From: Sandaracinobacteroides sp041675905
GTDB taxonomy: Bacteria; Pseudomonadota; Alphaproteobacteria; Sphingomonadales; Sphingomonadaceae
Direction of reading: 5' to 3'
DNA: 43,060 nucleotides
NCBI GenBank assembly: GCA_041675905.1
Contig: JBAYSX010000020.1
Span: forward strand, 1-43,060
A program made the position numbers and the translations under genes. The notes below the pieces were generated by a model. That model ran no database searches and was not told where the DNA came from. It worked only from the letters and a program-made list of their open reading frames with translations. This document shows, in pieces, positions 10,396-19,501 of the stretch; within the stretch, counting starts at the first letter, position 1; every line of letters starts with the position of its first letter.

Positions 10396-12054
10396 TCACT
10401 CCTTGCACATGTTATGATTAAAGGTGTCCGGCGCTGCTGTGGTGGCGGCGTCTTCGAGGATCAGATCGGCCCCGCGCCAGGCAACGGCCATCGCGGGCGC
10501 CTGGGTGTTGCCAGCCAGCATGAACGGGAAAACAGATGTGTCCGCTACGCGCAGTCCTTCGACGCCGCGCACGCGCAACCGTGAGTCCACCGGCGCATCG
10601 TCGCCCTTCCCCATCCGGCACGTCCCGCACGCGTGGTAATTCGCATAACCAAATTTGCGGTGAGCTTCGGCAAGCTCTTCGTCACTTTGATATTCGGGGC
10701 CGGGTACAGTTTCTTCAATCACAAAGGGCGCGAGGGCGGATTGCTGCACATATCGGCGTGCTTCCCGCATCAGTTCCACCATATGGCGACGATCCGCTTC
10801 GTTTGCGAACGCCGGGGAGATACGGGGCAATTCCGTCGGATCCGACGAGCGGATCATGACTGTACCGGACGCGGAAGGCCGAAGCATATAGGCGCAGATA
10901 TTGAGGCCACCGGCGGTTTCTACCCGGGGCTTCGGGCTGTTACGATCGAACGTATAAGGAGCGATCAGAAACTGGCTGTCGAGACGGGTGCTTTCCGGCA
11001 ACAACCGGAACCAGGCCCCGATTTCATAGGCGGCGCTCGTCATGGGGCCCTGACGCCCCAGGAAGTACCGGGATGCATTCAACAGGAGCCGCCAGCCCTG
11101 ATACTGCCGGTTCTCTGAATCCTTGTCGCGCACGCGCCATTGCATAACGATGCCGCGATGCTCCCGCAGATTTTGCCCGACACCGGGCAGGTCTTGCACA
11201 ACATCAATGCCGAGCGCCGTCAGGTGCGATGCGGACCCGACACCGGATCTTTGCAGAATGGCCGGCGTCGCCAGTGCGCCCGCCGCCACGATGACTTCGC
11301 GGGTTGCATGCCAGGCTGTCTCCGCGCCTTCATGCTTTCCCGATATTCCAGTGGCCTTCTTTCCCGTGAAGAGAATTCTGTCCACGGTGAACCCGGTCGC
11401 AACGGTGAGATTTGGGCGATGGCGGACGGGATGCAGAAACGCCGTCGCCGCGCTTTCACGTTGACCCTTGTGAATAGTGCGCGGCGCATAGCCGATACGT
11501 GCCTGATCGGAGGGGTCGTTCACATCCGCGCATTTTACATAACCCAGTTGCGACCCTGCCTCGATGATCGCTTCGGTTAACGGGCTACGATCTGTCGGCA
11601 TCGTTATATGCAGCGGGCCGTTATCCCCGCGCGTGGCGTCCGCGCCAAGCTCGTGGTTTTCCAGTTCCCTGTAGGCTTTGGAAATATGAAGCCAGTCCCA
11701 ATCTTCCCCGGCCAGTCCCGCCAGTTCTTCATAGTCCGCCGCCTGCCCGCGGACATACATCATGCCATTGATCGCGCTGGACCCCCCCAGCGTCCGCCCT
11801 CTCGCCCAGAACTCGCCAGCATCGTTGGAGGCATGCTCCGGCTCGGTCATAAATGGCCATATCAGCTTCAGATCGCCAATGATTTTGGCCAATCCGCGCG
11901 GCATTTGGATGAAGGGATGGTCATCGGGTCCGCCTGCCTCGACAAGCAAAACCCGGTTTCGGGGGTCGGATGAAAGACGATAAGCCATGATGCAGCCGGC
12001 GGAGCCTGCGCCAACGACGATATAATCGAACCTGTTTTCCTGCGAGGGCATCAT
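10396..12054 (-). CDS. GMC family FAD-dependent alcohol dehydrogenase/oxidase
   Basis: A 552-residue flavoprotein of the glucose-methanol-choline oxidoreductase family. It has the FAD-binding GAGSAG near residues 15-20, the GMC signature around GRTLGGSSAINGMMYVRG, and the C-terminal active-site region NYHACGTCRMG and AGNTQAPAM. It probably oxidises a primary or secondary alcohol such as the product of the neighbouring P450; the substrate is inferred from context only. The start is uncertain: ATG at 12054 has a weak AAGTGG upstream, and a GTG at 12066 without a ribosome site is possible. Its stop lies a few bases before the P450 ATG. Confidence 0.9.
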   Translation of the reverse strand: MMPSQENRFDYIVVGAGSAGCIMAYRLSSDPRNRVLLVEAGGPDDHPFIQMPRGLAKIIGDLKLIWPFMTEPEHASNDAGEFWARGRTLGGSSAINGMMYVRGQAADYEELAGLAGEDWDWLHISKAYRELENHELGADATRGDNGPLHITMPTDRSPLTEAIIEAGSQLGYVKCADVNDPSDQARIGYAPRTIHKGQRESAATAFLHPVRHRPNLTVATGFTVDRILFTGKKATGISGKHEGAETAWHATREVIVAAGALATPAILQRSGVGSASHLTALGIDVVQDLPGVGQNLREHRGIVMQWRVRDKDSENRQYQGWRLLLNASRYFLGRQGPMTSAAYEIGAWFRLLPESTRLDSQFLIAPYTFDRNSPKPRVETAGGLNICAYMLRPSASGTVMIRSSDPTELPRISPAFANEADRRHMVELMREARRYVQQSALAPFVIEETVPGPEYQSDEELAEAHRKFGYANYHACGTCRMGKGDDAPVDSRLRVRGVEGLRVADTSVFPFMLAGNTQAPAMAVAWRGADLILEDAATTAAPDTFNHNMCKE

Positions 12055-12067
12055 ACAATCATCCACT

Positions 12068-12859
12068 TCATTGGGCCGTCAGTCCGCCATCCACCACCAA
12101 TTCCGTCCCCGTGACATAATCCGCGTCAGTCGACAGCAGAAACGCCACTGCATCGGCGACATGGCCCGCCCGCCCGGTGTGGCGCATCGGTATGGAATTG
12201 GCGATGGTGATCGATTCCGGCGCGGCGCCGCTGCGGGCCGTATTCTGGATTTCCGTTTCGATCACGCCAGGGTGAACAGAATTTACCCGGATCCCTTCAG
12301 CTGCCCATTCTATGGCCAGCGCCTTGCTCATCAGCCGCACACCGCCCTTGCTCGCCGCATAGGCCGTGGTGCGGGGCATTCCCACCAGCCCGGCTGTCGA
12401 GGAAATGTTGACGATAGACCCGCCCTGGCCTTGTTGGCGCATCTGCCTGATGACCGCGCGGCACCCGAGGAAAACACTGGTCAGATTGACGTTGATCTGC
12501 CGCTCCCACGCATCCATGGCAAGATCCTGGACAGGCGCGAGGACGACAATACCGGCATTATTAACCAGCCCATCAATCCGGCCATGATGGTTGACGACCA
12601 CGGAAATGAGCTGGTCCCACCCCTGTTCGCTGGTTACATCCTGCGCGTGGCCCTCGGCCACAAATCCTTCCGCGCGCAGACTGGCCGCACGCGCTTCAAC
12701 CTTGTCCTTGTCGAGATCGGTCAGAATCAGTGTCGCGCCTTCGGCAGCGCATCGGCGGGCGGACGCAAAGCCGATGCCTGCTTCCGATGCCGCCCCGGTG
12801 ACAATGAGCACGCGACCGGCAAGACGTCCGGCCCCTCCGTCCGATTTTATCCTGTTCAC
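12068..12859 (-). CDS. short-chain dehydrogenase/reductase (SDR 1)
   Basis: A 263-residue classical SDR using NAD(P). The cofactor motif is TGAASEAGIG (21-30), two residues longer than the usual TGxxxGIG. NNAG is at 100-103, and the catalytic set is Ser153/154, Tyr167 and Lys171 (YAASK). The C terminus carries the usual TGTELVVDGG. It probably oxidises a hydroxyl group or a hydroxyacyl-CoA made in this pathway. The start is GTG at 12859 with GGGAGGAG upstream. It lies between a second SDR and the GMC oxidoreductase in a minus-strand operon. Confidence 0.92.
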   Translation of the reverse strand: MNRIKSDGGAGRLAGRVLIVTGAASEAGIGFASARRCAAEGATLILTDLDKDKVEARAASLRAEGFVAEGHAQDVTSEQGWDQLISVVVNHHGRIDGLVNNAGIVVLAPVQDLAMDAWERQINVNLTSVFLGCRAVIRQMRQQGQGGSIVNISSTAGLVGMPRTTAYAASKGGVRLMSKALAIEWAAEGIRVNSVHPGVIETEIQNTARSGAAPESITIANSIPMRHTGRAGHVADAVAFLLSTDADYVTGTELVVDGGLTAQ

Positions 12860-12892
12860 AGGCGCTCCTCCCTCAACTCCGGGCCAACCCCC

Positions 12893-13645
12893 TCAGGCAA
12901 TGCTCATCGCACCGTCCGCTGCGATGCTGGCGCCGGTGATGTAGGATGCCGCGTCGGACAGCAACCATGCCGCCGTGGCCGCGATCTCTTCCGGTTCCGC
13001 CTGCCGGTCGAGCGGTATTCGCAATGTCCCCTTGAGACCGGGAGTGGATGCGCTGGACCGTTCTGCAAGGGGCGTTCGTGTCGCTCCCGGCAACAGGGCA
13101 TTTACGCGCACGCCATGGGGGGCACAGTCGATTGCAGCCCCTCGAACCAATCCGGTTACCCCGGCCTTGGCGGCGCAATAGTCAGCGCTGTTGATCAGTC
13201 CTTTGGTGGCAGCCGCGGAGGCGACAGCCACGATCGCGCCGCGCTTCTGCGCAACCATCACGGCGGACTGGTGCTTCAGGCACAGGAACATACCCCGTAA
13301 ATTGATTCCATGCCCCCGGTCCCAGGCGGTGGTGTCCAGTTCCCAGATGGATTGGCCCCTTTGGCCAATGCCAGCACTATTGACCGCTGCATCCAGCCCG
13401 CCAAAGCTGGAGACAGTTGCATCCACCATCCTCTTGACACTGTCTTCATGCATCACATCGGTGTGGACAAACCGGGCCTGACCGCCAGAAGCGACGATCT
13501 CCCCCGCTACCCGCCTGCCGCCCGCATCGTCGATGTCCGCAACCATGACCTGCCAGCCATCACGGCCCAGAAGAACAGCCGTGGCTGCCCCGATGCCGCT
13601 ACCGCCGCCGGTAACGATTACGGCTTTATGATTGGCCGGTTCCAT
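12893..13645 (-). CDS. short-chain dehydrogenase/reductase (SDR 2)
   Basis: A 250-residue classical SDR. The cofactor motif TGGGSGIG is at 12-19, an Asp in VADIDD suggests NAD preference, and Ser143, Tyr156 and Lys160 (YCAAK) form the catalytic set. NNAG appears as NSAG. Likely role: oxidation of an alcohol or beta-hydroxyacyl-CoA intermediate. The ATG at 13645 gives the family N terminus with CAGG upstream; the longer frame to 13768 overlaps the thiolase gene. It follows the thiolase stop by about 16 bases and is read in the same operon. Confidence 0.9.
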   Translation of the reverse strand: MEPANHKAVIVTGGGSGIGAATAVLLGRDGWQVMVADIDDAGGRRVAGEIVASGGQARFVHTDVMHEDSVKRMVDATVSSFGGLDAAVNSAGIGQRGQSIWELDTTAWDRGHGINLRGMFLCLKHQSAVMVAQKRGAIVAVASAAATKGLINSADYCAAKAGVTGLVRGAAIDCAPHGVRVNALLPGATRTPLAERSSASTPGLKGTLRIPLDRQAEPEEIAATAAWLLSDAASYITGASIAADGAMSIA

Positions 13646-13661
13646 ATTGACCTGATGGAAA

Positions 13662-14891
13662 TCAGATACGTTCGATGACGATCGCCGGGGCAAGACCACC
13701 GGCCGCACACATCGTAACAAGGCCGGTAGAAAGGTCACGCCGTTCCAGCTCGTCGAGCAGCGTACCAATCAGCATTGCGCCGGTCGCGCCAATCGGATGA
13801 CCGAGCGCCATTGCGCCACCGTTCACGTTCACCCGATCCTGATCGACCCCGAGATCGCGCATGAACTTGAGCGGGACCACCGCGAAAGCCTCGTTCACTT
13901 CGAACAGATCAATGTCGCCGACGGACATCTTCGCCTGATCCAGCACCTTGCGTGCCGCTGGTACCGGACCATTCAGCATCAGTGTCGGATCATCACCCAC
14001 CGTCGTCACCGCCCGTATGCGCGCCCGCGGCTTCAGCCCATGCGCCCGTGCATAGTCCGGCGACGCCAGCAACAGCGCGCCCGCGCCATCGACAACACCC
14101 GAGCTGGTGGCGGCGGTATGAACGTAATTGATTTCCACATCAGGATAGGCCTGCCGCAGCAGCGATCCATAGCTGTTGCCTTCGTCGTCAATCACCCTGT
14201 CGAACATGGCCGGGAACGCCGGATTCAGCGCGGCAAGCGCCTCCGCCGTGGTTTGCGGACGCGGATATTGATCCCTGTCGAGTACGACTTCGCCGGCGCC
14301 GTTCAGTACGGGTATCAGGCTGCGGGCGAAACGGCCCTCGCGGATCGCAACATCGGTCCGGCGCTGGCTTTCCAGCGCCAGTGCATCGAGTTCATCGCGG
14401 CCAATGCCTTCGAGCGTCGCGATCAGATCGGCGGCAATCCCCTGATGCGGCTGGGGAACACGATGACGAAGATCCAGATTGCCCGAATCCATCATGAATT
14501 CGCGCGCCAGCGTGCGGGTATGCGACATCGATTCGACGCCGCCCGCAATCAGCATTTGCTGCGTCCCGGACATGATGCCCATGGCCGCCAGATTGACAGC
14601 CGTAACGCCCGAACCGCAAAACCGATCCAGGGAGAATCCCGGCACCCGATGGTCGAAACCGGCATCCAGCACCGCCATCCGCGCGAGATTGAGGCCCTGC
14701 TTGCCCTGTTGGGTATTCACACCGGCGATCACATCGTCGATATCGGTTACGGTGAAGGCCTGGCGGTCGCGCAGCGCGACAAGCAGGGTGGAAAACAGAC
14801 GTTGCGGGTGAATGTCGGCAAGCGCACCCGCGCCTGCCTTGCCGATGCCGCGCGGCGTTCGCACCGCGTCAATAATCCACGCCTCGCCCAC
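13662..14891 (-). CDS. acetyl-CoA acyltransferase (thiolase)
   Basis: A 409-residue type II thiolase that cleaves beta-ketoacyl-CoA with CoA. Nucleophile Cys92 sits in RFCGSG, His365 in GHPIGATG, and the second catalytic Cys395 in TMCAAGG, so the enzyme should be active. The start is GTG at 14891 with a strong AAGGAG 7 bases upstream. It is the first gene of the minus operon and is divergent from the IclR regulator; an operator-like element overlaps its putative promoter. It probably performs a chain-shortening step in the pathway. Confidence 0.94.
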   Translation of the reverse strand: MGEAWIIDAVRTPRGIGKAGAGALADIHPQRLFSTLLVALRDRQAFTVTDIDDVIAGVNTQQGKQGLNLARMAVLDAGFDHRVPGFSLDRFCGSGVTAVNLAAMGIMSGTQQMLIAGGVESMSHTRTLAREFMMDSGNLDLRHRVPQPHQGIAADLIATLEGIGRDELDALALESQRRTDVAIREGRFARSLIPVLNGAGEVVLDRDQYPRPQTTAEALAALNPAFPAMFDRVIDDEGNSYGSLLRQAYPDVEINYVHTAATSSGVVDGAGALLLASPDYARAHGLKPRARIRAVTTVGDDPTLMLNGPVPAARKVLDQAKMSVGDIDLFEVNEAFAVVPLKFMRDLGVDQDRVNVNGGAMALGHPIGATGAMLIGTLLDELERRDLSTGLVTMCAAGGLAPAIVIERI

Positions 14892-14960
14892 GCTATTCTC
14901 CTTCGGCCCGTCCAGATCACCGTATGGACCGCTTCCCTTGCGGGCGACTTTGATCCATAT

Positions 14961-14975
14961 GTGCTATATACGAAC
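14961..14975 (-). promoter_or_regulatory. operator-like site of the thiolase operon
   Basis: On the minus strand this reads GTTCGTATATAGCAC, matching GTTCGATAATCGCAC at 11 of 15 positions, including both outer blocks GTTCG and GCAC. It lies 70 bases upstream of the thiolase GTG and contains TATATA, which could serve as the -10 box. Confidence 0.55.
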
Positions 14976-15036
14976 TACCTGTACTTTTGCGTAACGGCTG
15001 TCAAGCGTGACTTGACCGGGTTGTCGAAGACCGGCA

Positions 15037-15051
15037 GTTCTATAATCGTAC
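15037..15051 (+). promoter_or_regulatory. operator-like site and -10 box of the IclR regulator gene
   Basis: GTTCTATAATCGTAC differs from the PcaR-type operator as recalled (GTTCGATAATCGCAC) at only two of 15 positions. It contains a perfect TATAAT at 15041..15046. Transcription starting a few bases downstream would give a leader of about 30 bases carrying AAGGGGG before the GTG at 15086. An operator on its own -10 box implies autorepression. Confidence 0.65.
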
Positions 15052-15085
15052 AATGTCTTGCACTTTTCAGGACGAAGGGGGATTT

Positions 15086-15904
15086 GTGACAAAAACCGCC
15101 AATATTCAGAGCGCAGGCAGCGGAGACGCCGCCAAACCCGAAGGGCGTTACCTGCAAAGCGTGGACCGGATGGGCGGTTTTGCCAAAGGCCTGTCGGTGA
15201 TCGAGGCATTCGGACAAAAACGAAGCCAGATGACGATTGCCGAAGTTGCACGCCTTAGCGGCCTCGATCGTGCGTCCGCCCGTCGCTGTCTGCTGACGCT
15301 CGTCGAGGCGGGCTATGCGACGACAGACGGACGTTATTTCGAACTGACACCGCGCGTTTTGCGTCTTGCGCACTCCTATCTCTCCGCGCCATTGCCGCGC
15401 CTGATTCAGCCAACTCTGGATCAACTTGCTGACAGATTGCAGGAATCCTGTTCGGCAGCCGTGCTGGATTCGGCCGAAGTTGTATATATCGGACGCGGCG
15501 CGCATCATCGGATCGTCGGCCCGGGTTTGCACGCGGGGAGCCGCCTTCCGGCATTTTGTACGTCTCTCGGTCGTGTCCTGCTGGCCGCCTTGCCGCCCGA
15601 GCAGGCGGAATCCATCCTGAAAAACAGCGAACGACCAGCCATCACAAGCTATACGCTGACAGAAGTTCCGGATCTTATGGCGGAATTGAATCGTGTACGC
15701 ATTGATGGCTACGCCATCATTGATCAGGAAATGGAAGTCGGCTCCCGCTCCATCGCAGTGCCCATCGTCAATATCGCAGGGCAAACGATCGCCGCGATCA
15801 CTGTTGGCGTTCACGCCGTGCGTGCTGAAATCACGCGTTTGAAAGAAGAGATTCTGCCTGCCCTGCTCGATGCCAAGGAGCAGTTGAGAGCCATTATCCC
15901 CTGA
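15086..15904 (+). CDS. IclR family regulator of PcaR/PcaU/PobR type
   Basis: A 272-residue transcription factor with an N-terminal winged helix-turn-helix (about 30-85, with TIAEVARLSGLDRASARRCL) and a C-terminal IclR effector domain. The linker FELTPRVLRLAHSYL, the segment ESCSAAVLD, and GSRLPAFCTSLGRVLLA are characteristic of the PcaR/PcaU/PobR subgroup, which senses aromatic acids or ketoadipate-type compounds. The start is GTG at 15086, with AAGGGGG 6 bases upstream; an ATG at 15053 would sit on the transcription start. It is the only regulator in the catabolic region, and matching operator-like sites lie before most operons, so it is the likely pathway switch. The effector is unknown. 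Confidence 0.93.
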   Translation: MTKTANIQSAGSGDAAKPEGRYLQSVDRMGGFAKGLSVIEAFGQKRSQMTIAEVARLSGLDRASARRCLLTLVEAGYATTDGRYFELTPRVLRLAHSYLSAPLPRLIQPTLDQLADRLQESCSAAVLDSAEVVYIGRGAHHRIVGPGLHAGSRLPAFCTSLGRVLLAALPPEQAESILKNSERPAITSYTLTEVPDLMAELNRVRIDGYAIIDQEMEVGSRSIAVPIVNIAGQTIAAITVGVHAVRAEITRLKEEILPALLDAKEQLRAIIP

Positions 15905-15953
15905 CCGCGCGTTGCCGTCCGGAAATTTCTCGATCCCACCCCGCAATAAAGTG

Positions 15954-16007
15954 TTGACCGCCCCTTTAACTTTCGTCAAATATCGAACGAACGTACGACA
16001 ATTACAC
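15954..16007 (+). promoter_or_regulatory. MFS operon promoter with two operator-like sites
   Basis: TTGACC at 15954 and CAAATA at 15977 are spaced by 17 bases and form a plausible sigma-70 promoter. A minus-strand operator-like element at 15974..15988 (10/15, GTTCGATA exact) overlaps the -10. A plus-strand element at 15993..16007 (GTACGACAATTACAC, 11/15) lies just downstream. Confidence 0.5.
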
Positions 16008-16041
16008 ACTTTGCGGGTGTCGCGGCAAAAGGATCGACAGG

Positions 16042-17406
16042 GTGGCCGGCAATATCCTGACTGAAGACAGCGGTATCCACCGCCCCCCCCACAGGAGTGC
16101 AGGCTGGCGCAACTGGCTGGTCGCGAGCCTCCTCGCGGTGTGTTACACTTTCTCCTATCTTGATCGACAGGTCATCAGCCTGCTGATCGAACCCGTCAAA
16201 GCTTCGCTTCACATCACCGATACCCAGTTCGGATTGCTGCAGGGGATCAGCTTTTCGCTGTTCTATGTGGCCGCGTCGCTGCCGCTCGCCTGGCTCGCGG
16301 ATCGCACCCGCCGCTCCCGCCTGATGAGCGCCTGTGTCACTTTCTGGTCGTTGATGACAATGGCGTGCGCGTTTGCGGGGAATTTCTGGCAGATGTTACT
16401 GGCGCGCATTGGCGTCGCCGCAGGTGAGTCCGGCCTGCCGCCGGCCGCCCTGTCGACCCTTGCCGAGCGTTTCGACAGCCGGCGGCTGGCGACGGCGACT
16501 TCCATGTTCATGCTCGCGCCGTTTGTGGGCGGCGGTCTGGCATTGGCGGGTGGCGGCGCGCTTTATGCGGCCGTCGGGCGCTGGGACCGTTCGGGGCTAT
16601 CGTTCCTGTCCGGGCTGGCAGACTGGCAGTGGGTATTCCTGATTGTCGGGGCGCCCGGACTGATCGCCGCGCTGCTATTGCTGCTGATCCGGGACCGCAA
16701 GCCCGTATTCCAGAACCGCGAGGAAAAGGACAAGGGCGAGCTGTTGCGCTTCTTCCGGGCGGAGTGGCGCGTCGTAATCGTCTATTCCCTGGCAATAGGC
16801 CTGCTGATGACTGTTCTGGCCAGTTATGTCACCTGGCTGCCCGCGGCGATCATGCGCTCCAAAGGGGTCGATGAAGCCACAATGGGCACACTGTTCGGGC
16901 CGATCTATCTGCTGGCGGGCGCGACGGGGACCTTGTCCGCGGGCGTCATCCTGAGCATGTGGGGCGGCAGCGATCCTGCGCGCGCCGTGTTCCGTTACAT
17001 GATCCTGATGCTGGGACTTTTGTGGCCGATCGCTACATTTGGCCTCCTGGGTTCGTCATTGTATCTGGAAATGGCGTTGATGGGTGTGGCGCTGTTCCTG
17101 CTGAGTTCGGTGACGGCGCTCTCGTCCCTGCCGTTCCAGTTTGTTACGCCGAAGCATCTCCGTGCGCAGGCGCTGGCCGTGATGGCCGCCATTGCCGCCC
17201 TGTTCGGTACGGGTATGGGGCCTATCCTGGCCGGCCTGACAAGCGACAATCTCCAGGGCGTTACGCACCCGATGTCGGTATCCTTGTCCATTATTGCCGG
17301 TTTGGTCATTCCGTGTGTGATCGGGCTGATTTTCTACGCAATGCGGCACCATGCGATCAGCCGTCTGGATCTGCGCTTCGCCACGACCAGAGCAGATGGT
17401 GAATAG
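16042..17406 (+). CDS. MFS transporter
   Basis: A 454-residue inner-membrane transporter of the major facilitator superfamily with about 12 hydrophobic segments. The conserved loop 2-3 motif is seen as LADRTRRSR, and SYLDRQVISLL near the first helix is typical of the spinster-like/hexuronate-type branch often found in catabolic clusters. It probably imports the pathway substrate across the inner membrane after a TonB receptor brings it into the periplasm. The start is GTG at 16042 with AAAGGA upstream. It overlaps the start of the following SnoaL-like gene by 11 bases, so the two are coupled. Confidence 0.9.
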   Translation: MAGNILTEDSGIHRPPHRSAGWRNWLVASLLAVCYTFSYLDRQVISLLIEPVKASLHITDTQFGLLQGISFSLFYVAASLPLAWLADRTRRSRLMSACVTFWSLMTMACAFAGNFWQMLLARIGVAAGESGLPPAALSTLAERFDSRRLATATSMFMLAPFVGGGLALAGGGALYAAVGRWDRSGLSFLSGLADWQWVFLIVGAPGLIAALLLLLIRDRKPVFQNREEKDKGELLRFFRAEWRVVIVYSLAIGLLMTVLASYVTWLPAAIMRSKGVDEATMGTLFGPIYLLAGATGTLSAGVILSMWGGSDPARAVFRYMILMLGLLWPIATFGLLGSSLYLEMALMGVALFLLSSVTALSSLPFQFVTPKHLRAQALAVMAAIAALFGTGMGPILAGLTSDNLQGVTHPMSVSLSIIAGLVIPCVIGLIFYAMRHHAISRLDLRFATTRADGE

Positions 17407-17881
17407 CCTCGACCGCCTGATGGCGTTTGAAGAAATCCGGCAACTCAAGGCCCGCTATTTTCGCTATGTGGACACGAAGGACTGGGCGGGTCTGACCGGG
17501 GTATTTGCCCCCGATGCGATCTTCCGTCACCGTTACGGCGGATCGGTTCGGGACCCCCGGACAGGGGCATGGGACCCGCCGCTGCCAGAAGAAAGCATCA
17601 CCGCAGGCCGGGACGCGATCGTCGCGCGCATTCGCGCCATAGTGGAGCATATCCACACCGTCCACCATGGCTTCATGCCGGAAATCGACCTGATCTCGCC
17701 GGATCGGGCGCGCGGCGTCTGGGCCATGCGCGACGAACTGCGTGACCGGGATGGTGGCCTGATCCTCTCCGGCGCCGGCCATTATCATGAAACCTATATA
17801 CGTCTGCCAACGGGATGGGCCATCGAAAGCGCCGAACTGCGCCGTCTGTCGATCGTTCGTCCCGGTGACAGGCAGCCATAA
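17396..17881 (+). CDS. SnoaL/NTF2-like protein
   Basis: A 161-residue single-domain protein with the alpha+beta-barrel pattern of the SnoaL-like 4 group. It opens with AFEEIRQLKARYFRYVDTKDWAGL, followed by VFAPDAIFRH and a late SGAGHYHETYIRLPTGWAIESAELRR. Members include ketosteroid-isomerase-like enzymes, dehydratases and scaffold proteins, so the exact activity is open. The start at 17396 overlaps the MFS stop; the ribosome site is weak. It is followed after 13 bases by an atypical SDR gene. Confidence 0.82.
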   Translation: MVNSLDRLMAFEEIRQLKARYFRYVDTKDWAGLTGVFAPDAIFRHRYGGSVRDPRTGAWDPPLPEESITAGRDAIVARIRAIVEHIHTVHHGFMPEIDLISPDRARGVWAMRDELRDRDGGLILSGAGHYHETYIRLPTGWAIESAELRRLSIVRPGDRQP

Positions 17882-17894
17882 CGGGAGAGCAGGA

Positions 17895-18677
17895 ATGGAT
17901 CTGGGAATCGGCGGAAAACATGCCGTGGTGTGTGGCGGAAGCCGCGGCATCAGTCGCGCCGCCGCCTGGCGGCTGGCCAAAGAGGGTGCGCGCGTTACGC
18001 TCGTCGCGCGGACGGAAGCGACGCTGGAGAACGCTGCAACGGCGATCACCGAAGATACCGGCGCGTCCGTCGACTTTTTCGCAACGGACCTTACCAGCGA
18101 GGCAGGACGCGCGGCGTTACTGGCCGCTATTCCCGATTGCGATATTCTGGTCACCAACGCCGGCGTGCCGCAAACCTTCGAATCCTATCGGGCGCTGGAC
18201 CGGGCCGCGTGGAATCAGTGGTTCGATGCGCATTTCTTTTCGGCGATGGAACTGATCTACGGATATGTTCCCGGCATGAGCACGCGCCGCTTCGGCCGCA
18301 TCGTGAATGTCTCGGCGAACTTCATCAAATTTCCGCAAGTGGGCGTGGGTCATTCGCATGCGGCGCGTCTTGCGCTGGCAGGCGCGATCGCGTCGCTGGT
18401 GCGGGAAGTCGCGCCGTTCAATGTGACCATCAACAGCGTGCTGCCCGGGCTGGTCAACACCGAAGCGCTGCAACATGCATTAAGCCAGCGCGCAGAGGCG
18501 CGGAGCGTACCCTATTCCGAAATCGAAAATGAAGTGAAGCAACGCTGCGCTGCCGGACGGATCGCCGATCCTCAGGAAGCCGGCGATCTGATCGCGATGC
18601 TGGCGGCGGCGCAAATGGGCTATGTAACCGGCCAGAATATCGTCAATGATGGCGGCGCTTACCAGGGATTGTTCTGA
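17895..18677 (+). CDS. atypical SDR-fold protein lacking the YxxxK catalytic pair
   Basis: A 260-residue Rossmann-fold protein related to 3-oxoacyl reductase-type SDRs. The glycine motif is degenerate (CGGSRGIS, 13-20, for TGGxxGIG). NAG is at 88-90 and Ser140 is present. At the YxxxK site the sequence is HSHAAR, giving Ser154 for Tyr and Arg158 for Lys. The C-terminal GYVTGQNIVNDGG is normal. Such proteins may have a changed chemistry or a non-catalytic role. The ATG at 17895 has GGGAGAGCAGGA just upstream; the longer frame from 17787 overlaps the SnoaL gene. It is the last gene of the MFS operon. Confidence 0.85.
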   Translation: MDLGIGGKHAVVCGGSRGISRAAAWRLAKEGARVTLVARTEATLENAATAITEDTGASVDFFATDLTSEAGRAALLAAIPDCDILVTNAGVPQTFESYRALDRAAWNQWFDAHFFSAMELIYGYVPGMSTRRFGRIVNVSANFIKFPQVGVGHSHAARLALAGAIASLVREVAPFNVTINSVLPGLVNTEALQHALSQRAEARSVPYSEIENEVKQRCAAGRIADPQEAGDLIAMLAAAQMGYVTGQNIVNDGGAYQGLF

Positions 18678-18682
18678 AACGA

Positions 18683-18707
18683 CGGCGGGGGAACATCGCC
18701 CCCGCCG
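18683..18707. terminator. hairpin between convergent operons
   Basis: A 9-bp GC-rich perfect stem CGGCGGGGG / CCCCCGCCG with a 7-base loop sits between the stop of the SDR gene (18677) and the stop of the convergent enoyl-CoA hydratase gene (18722). There is no T-tract on either side, so it may aid rather than cause termination. Confidence 0.55.
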
Positions 18708-18721
18708 CCACGAACAGCGAA

Positions 18722-19501
18722 TTATTGCCCCTTCCATACAGGTTTGCGCTTTTCTGCAAAAGCGCGCGGACCTTCCAGCCAGTCTTCCGAATTGCGCAAG
18801 TCCCGCATGGCCTGGCAACCCCACTGCATGACCATCGCGTCTGACAGGGGCCGATCCAGACCAGACTGCATCGCCTGTTTCGCGGCCTGAATGGCCAACG
18901 GGCTGGCGATGCAGATTTCTGCTGCCCAGCGCCGGGCGGCATTCAATACGCCCTCCTCGCCAACCACTTCGGTGACGAACCCCATTTCGAGGCCTGCCTC
19001 CGCCGTCACGCGCTCACCCGTCATGATCATCTGCATCGCTCGACGCGGGCCGATAATCCGCGGCAGGCGATGCAATCCGCCGGCCAGCGGCGCCATGCCG
19101 ATGCGCGCTTCCGGCAGGCTGAAGAAAGCGTTCTCCGCCGCCAGCACCACATCGCATGCGAGAGCAATTTCAAAACCACCGCCCAGCGCATAGCCGTTAA
19201 CCGCTGCAATCACGGGCTTCTTGCCTTCAAAACGGCTGGTGATGCCGCCAAATCCCGAAGGCGGAAGCACCGGCGTTACGCCACTTGCCTGGAATTTCAG
19301 ATCATTGCCGGCGCAGAAGGACTGATCGCCCGCTCCGGTAATAATCGCCACCCACTGGTCGGGATCGGCCTCGAACGCATCGAGCGCCGCATGACATTCC
19401 CAATGCGCCGGCGGGTGCAAGGCGTTGCGCGCCTGCGGACGGTTGAGCGTGATGGTCGTAACCGGCCCATCGCGCTCAACCTTGATAAACTCGGTGCCCA
19501 T
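18722..19501 (-). CDS. enoyl-CoA hydratase (crotonase 1)
   Basis: A 259-residue crotonase. The oxyanion-hole segment FCAGNDLK is near 62-69. Both hydratase glutamates are in place: Glu111 in LGGGFEIALACD and Glu131 in LPEARIG. It can therefore be a true hydratase acting on a trans-2-enoyl-CoA. The ATG at 19501 overlaps the stop of the upstream SDR gene (TAATG); the longer frame to 19570 is SDR sequence in another frame. It is the last gene of the minus operon that starts with P450 2. Confidence 0.93.
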   Translation of the reverse strand: MGTEFIKVERDGPVTTITLNRPQARNALHPPAHWECHAALDAFEADPDQWVAIITGAGDQSFCAGNDLKFQASGVTPVLPPSGFGGITSRFEGKKPVIAAVNGYALGGGFEIALACDVVLAAENAFFSLPEARIGMAPLAGGLHRLPRIIGPRRAMQMIMTGERVTAEAGLEMGFVTEVVGEEGVLNAARRWAAEICIASPLAIQAAKQAMQSGLDRPLSDAMVMQWGCQAMRDLRNSEDWLEGPRAFAEKRKPVWKGQ

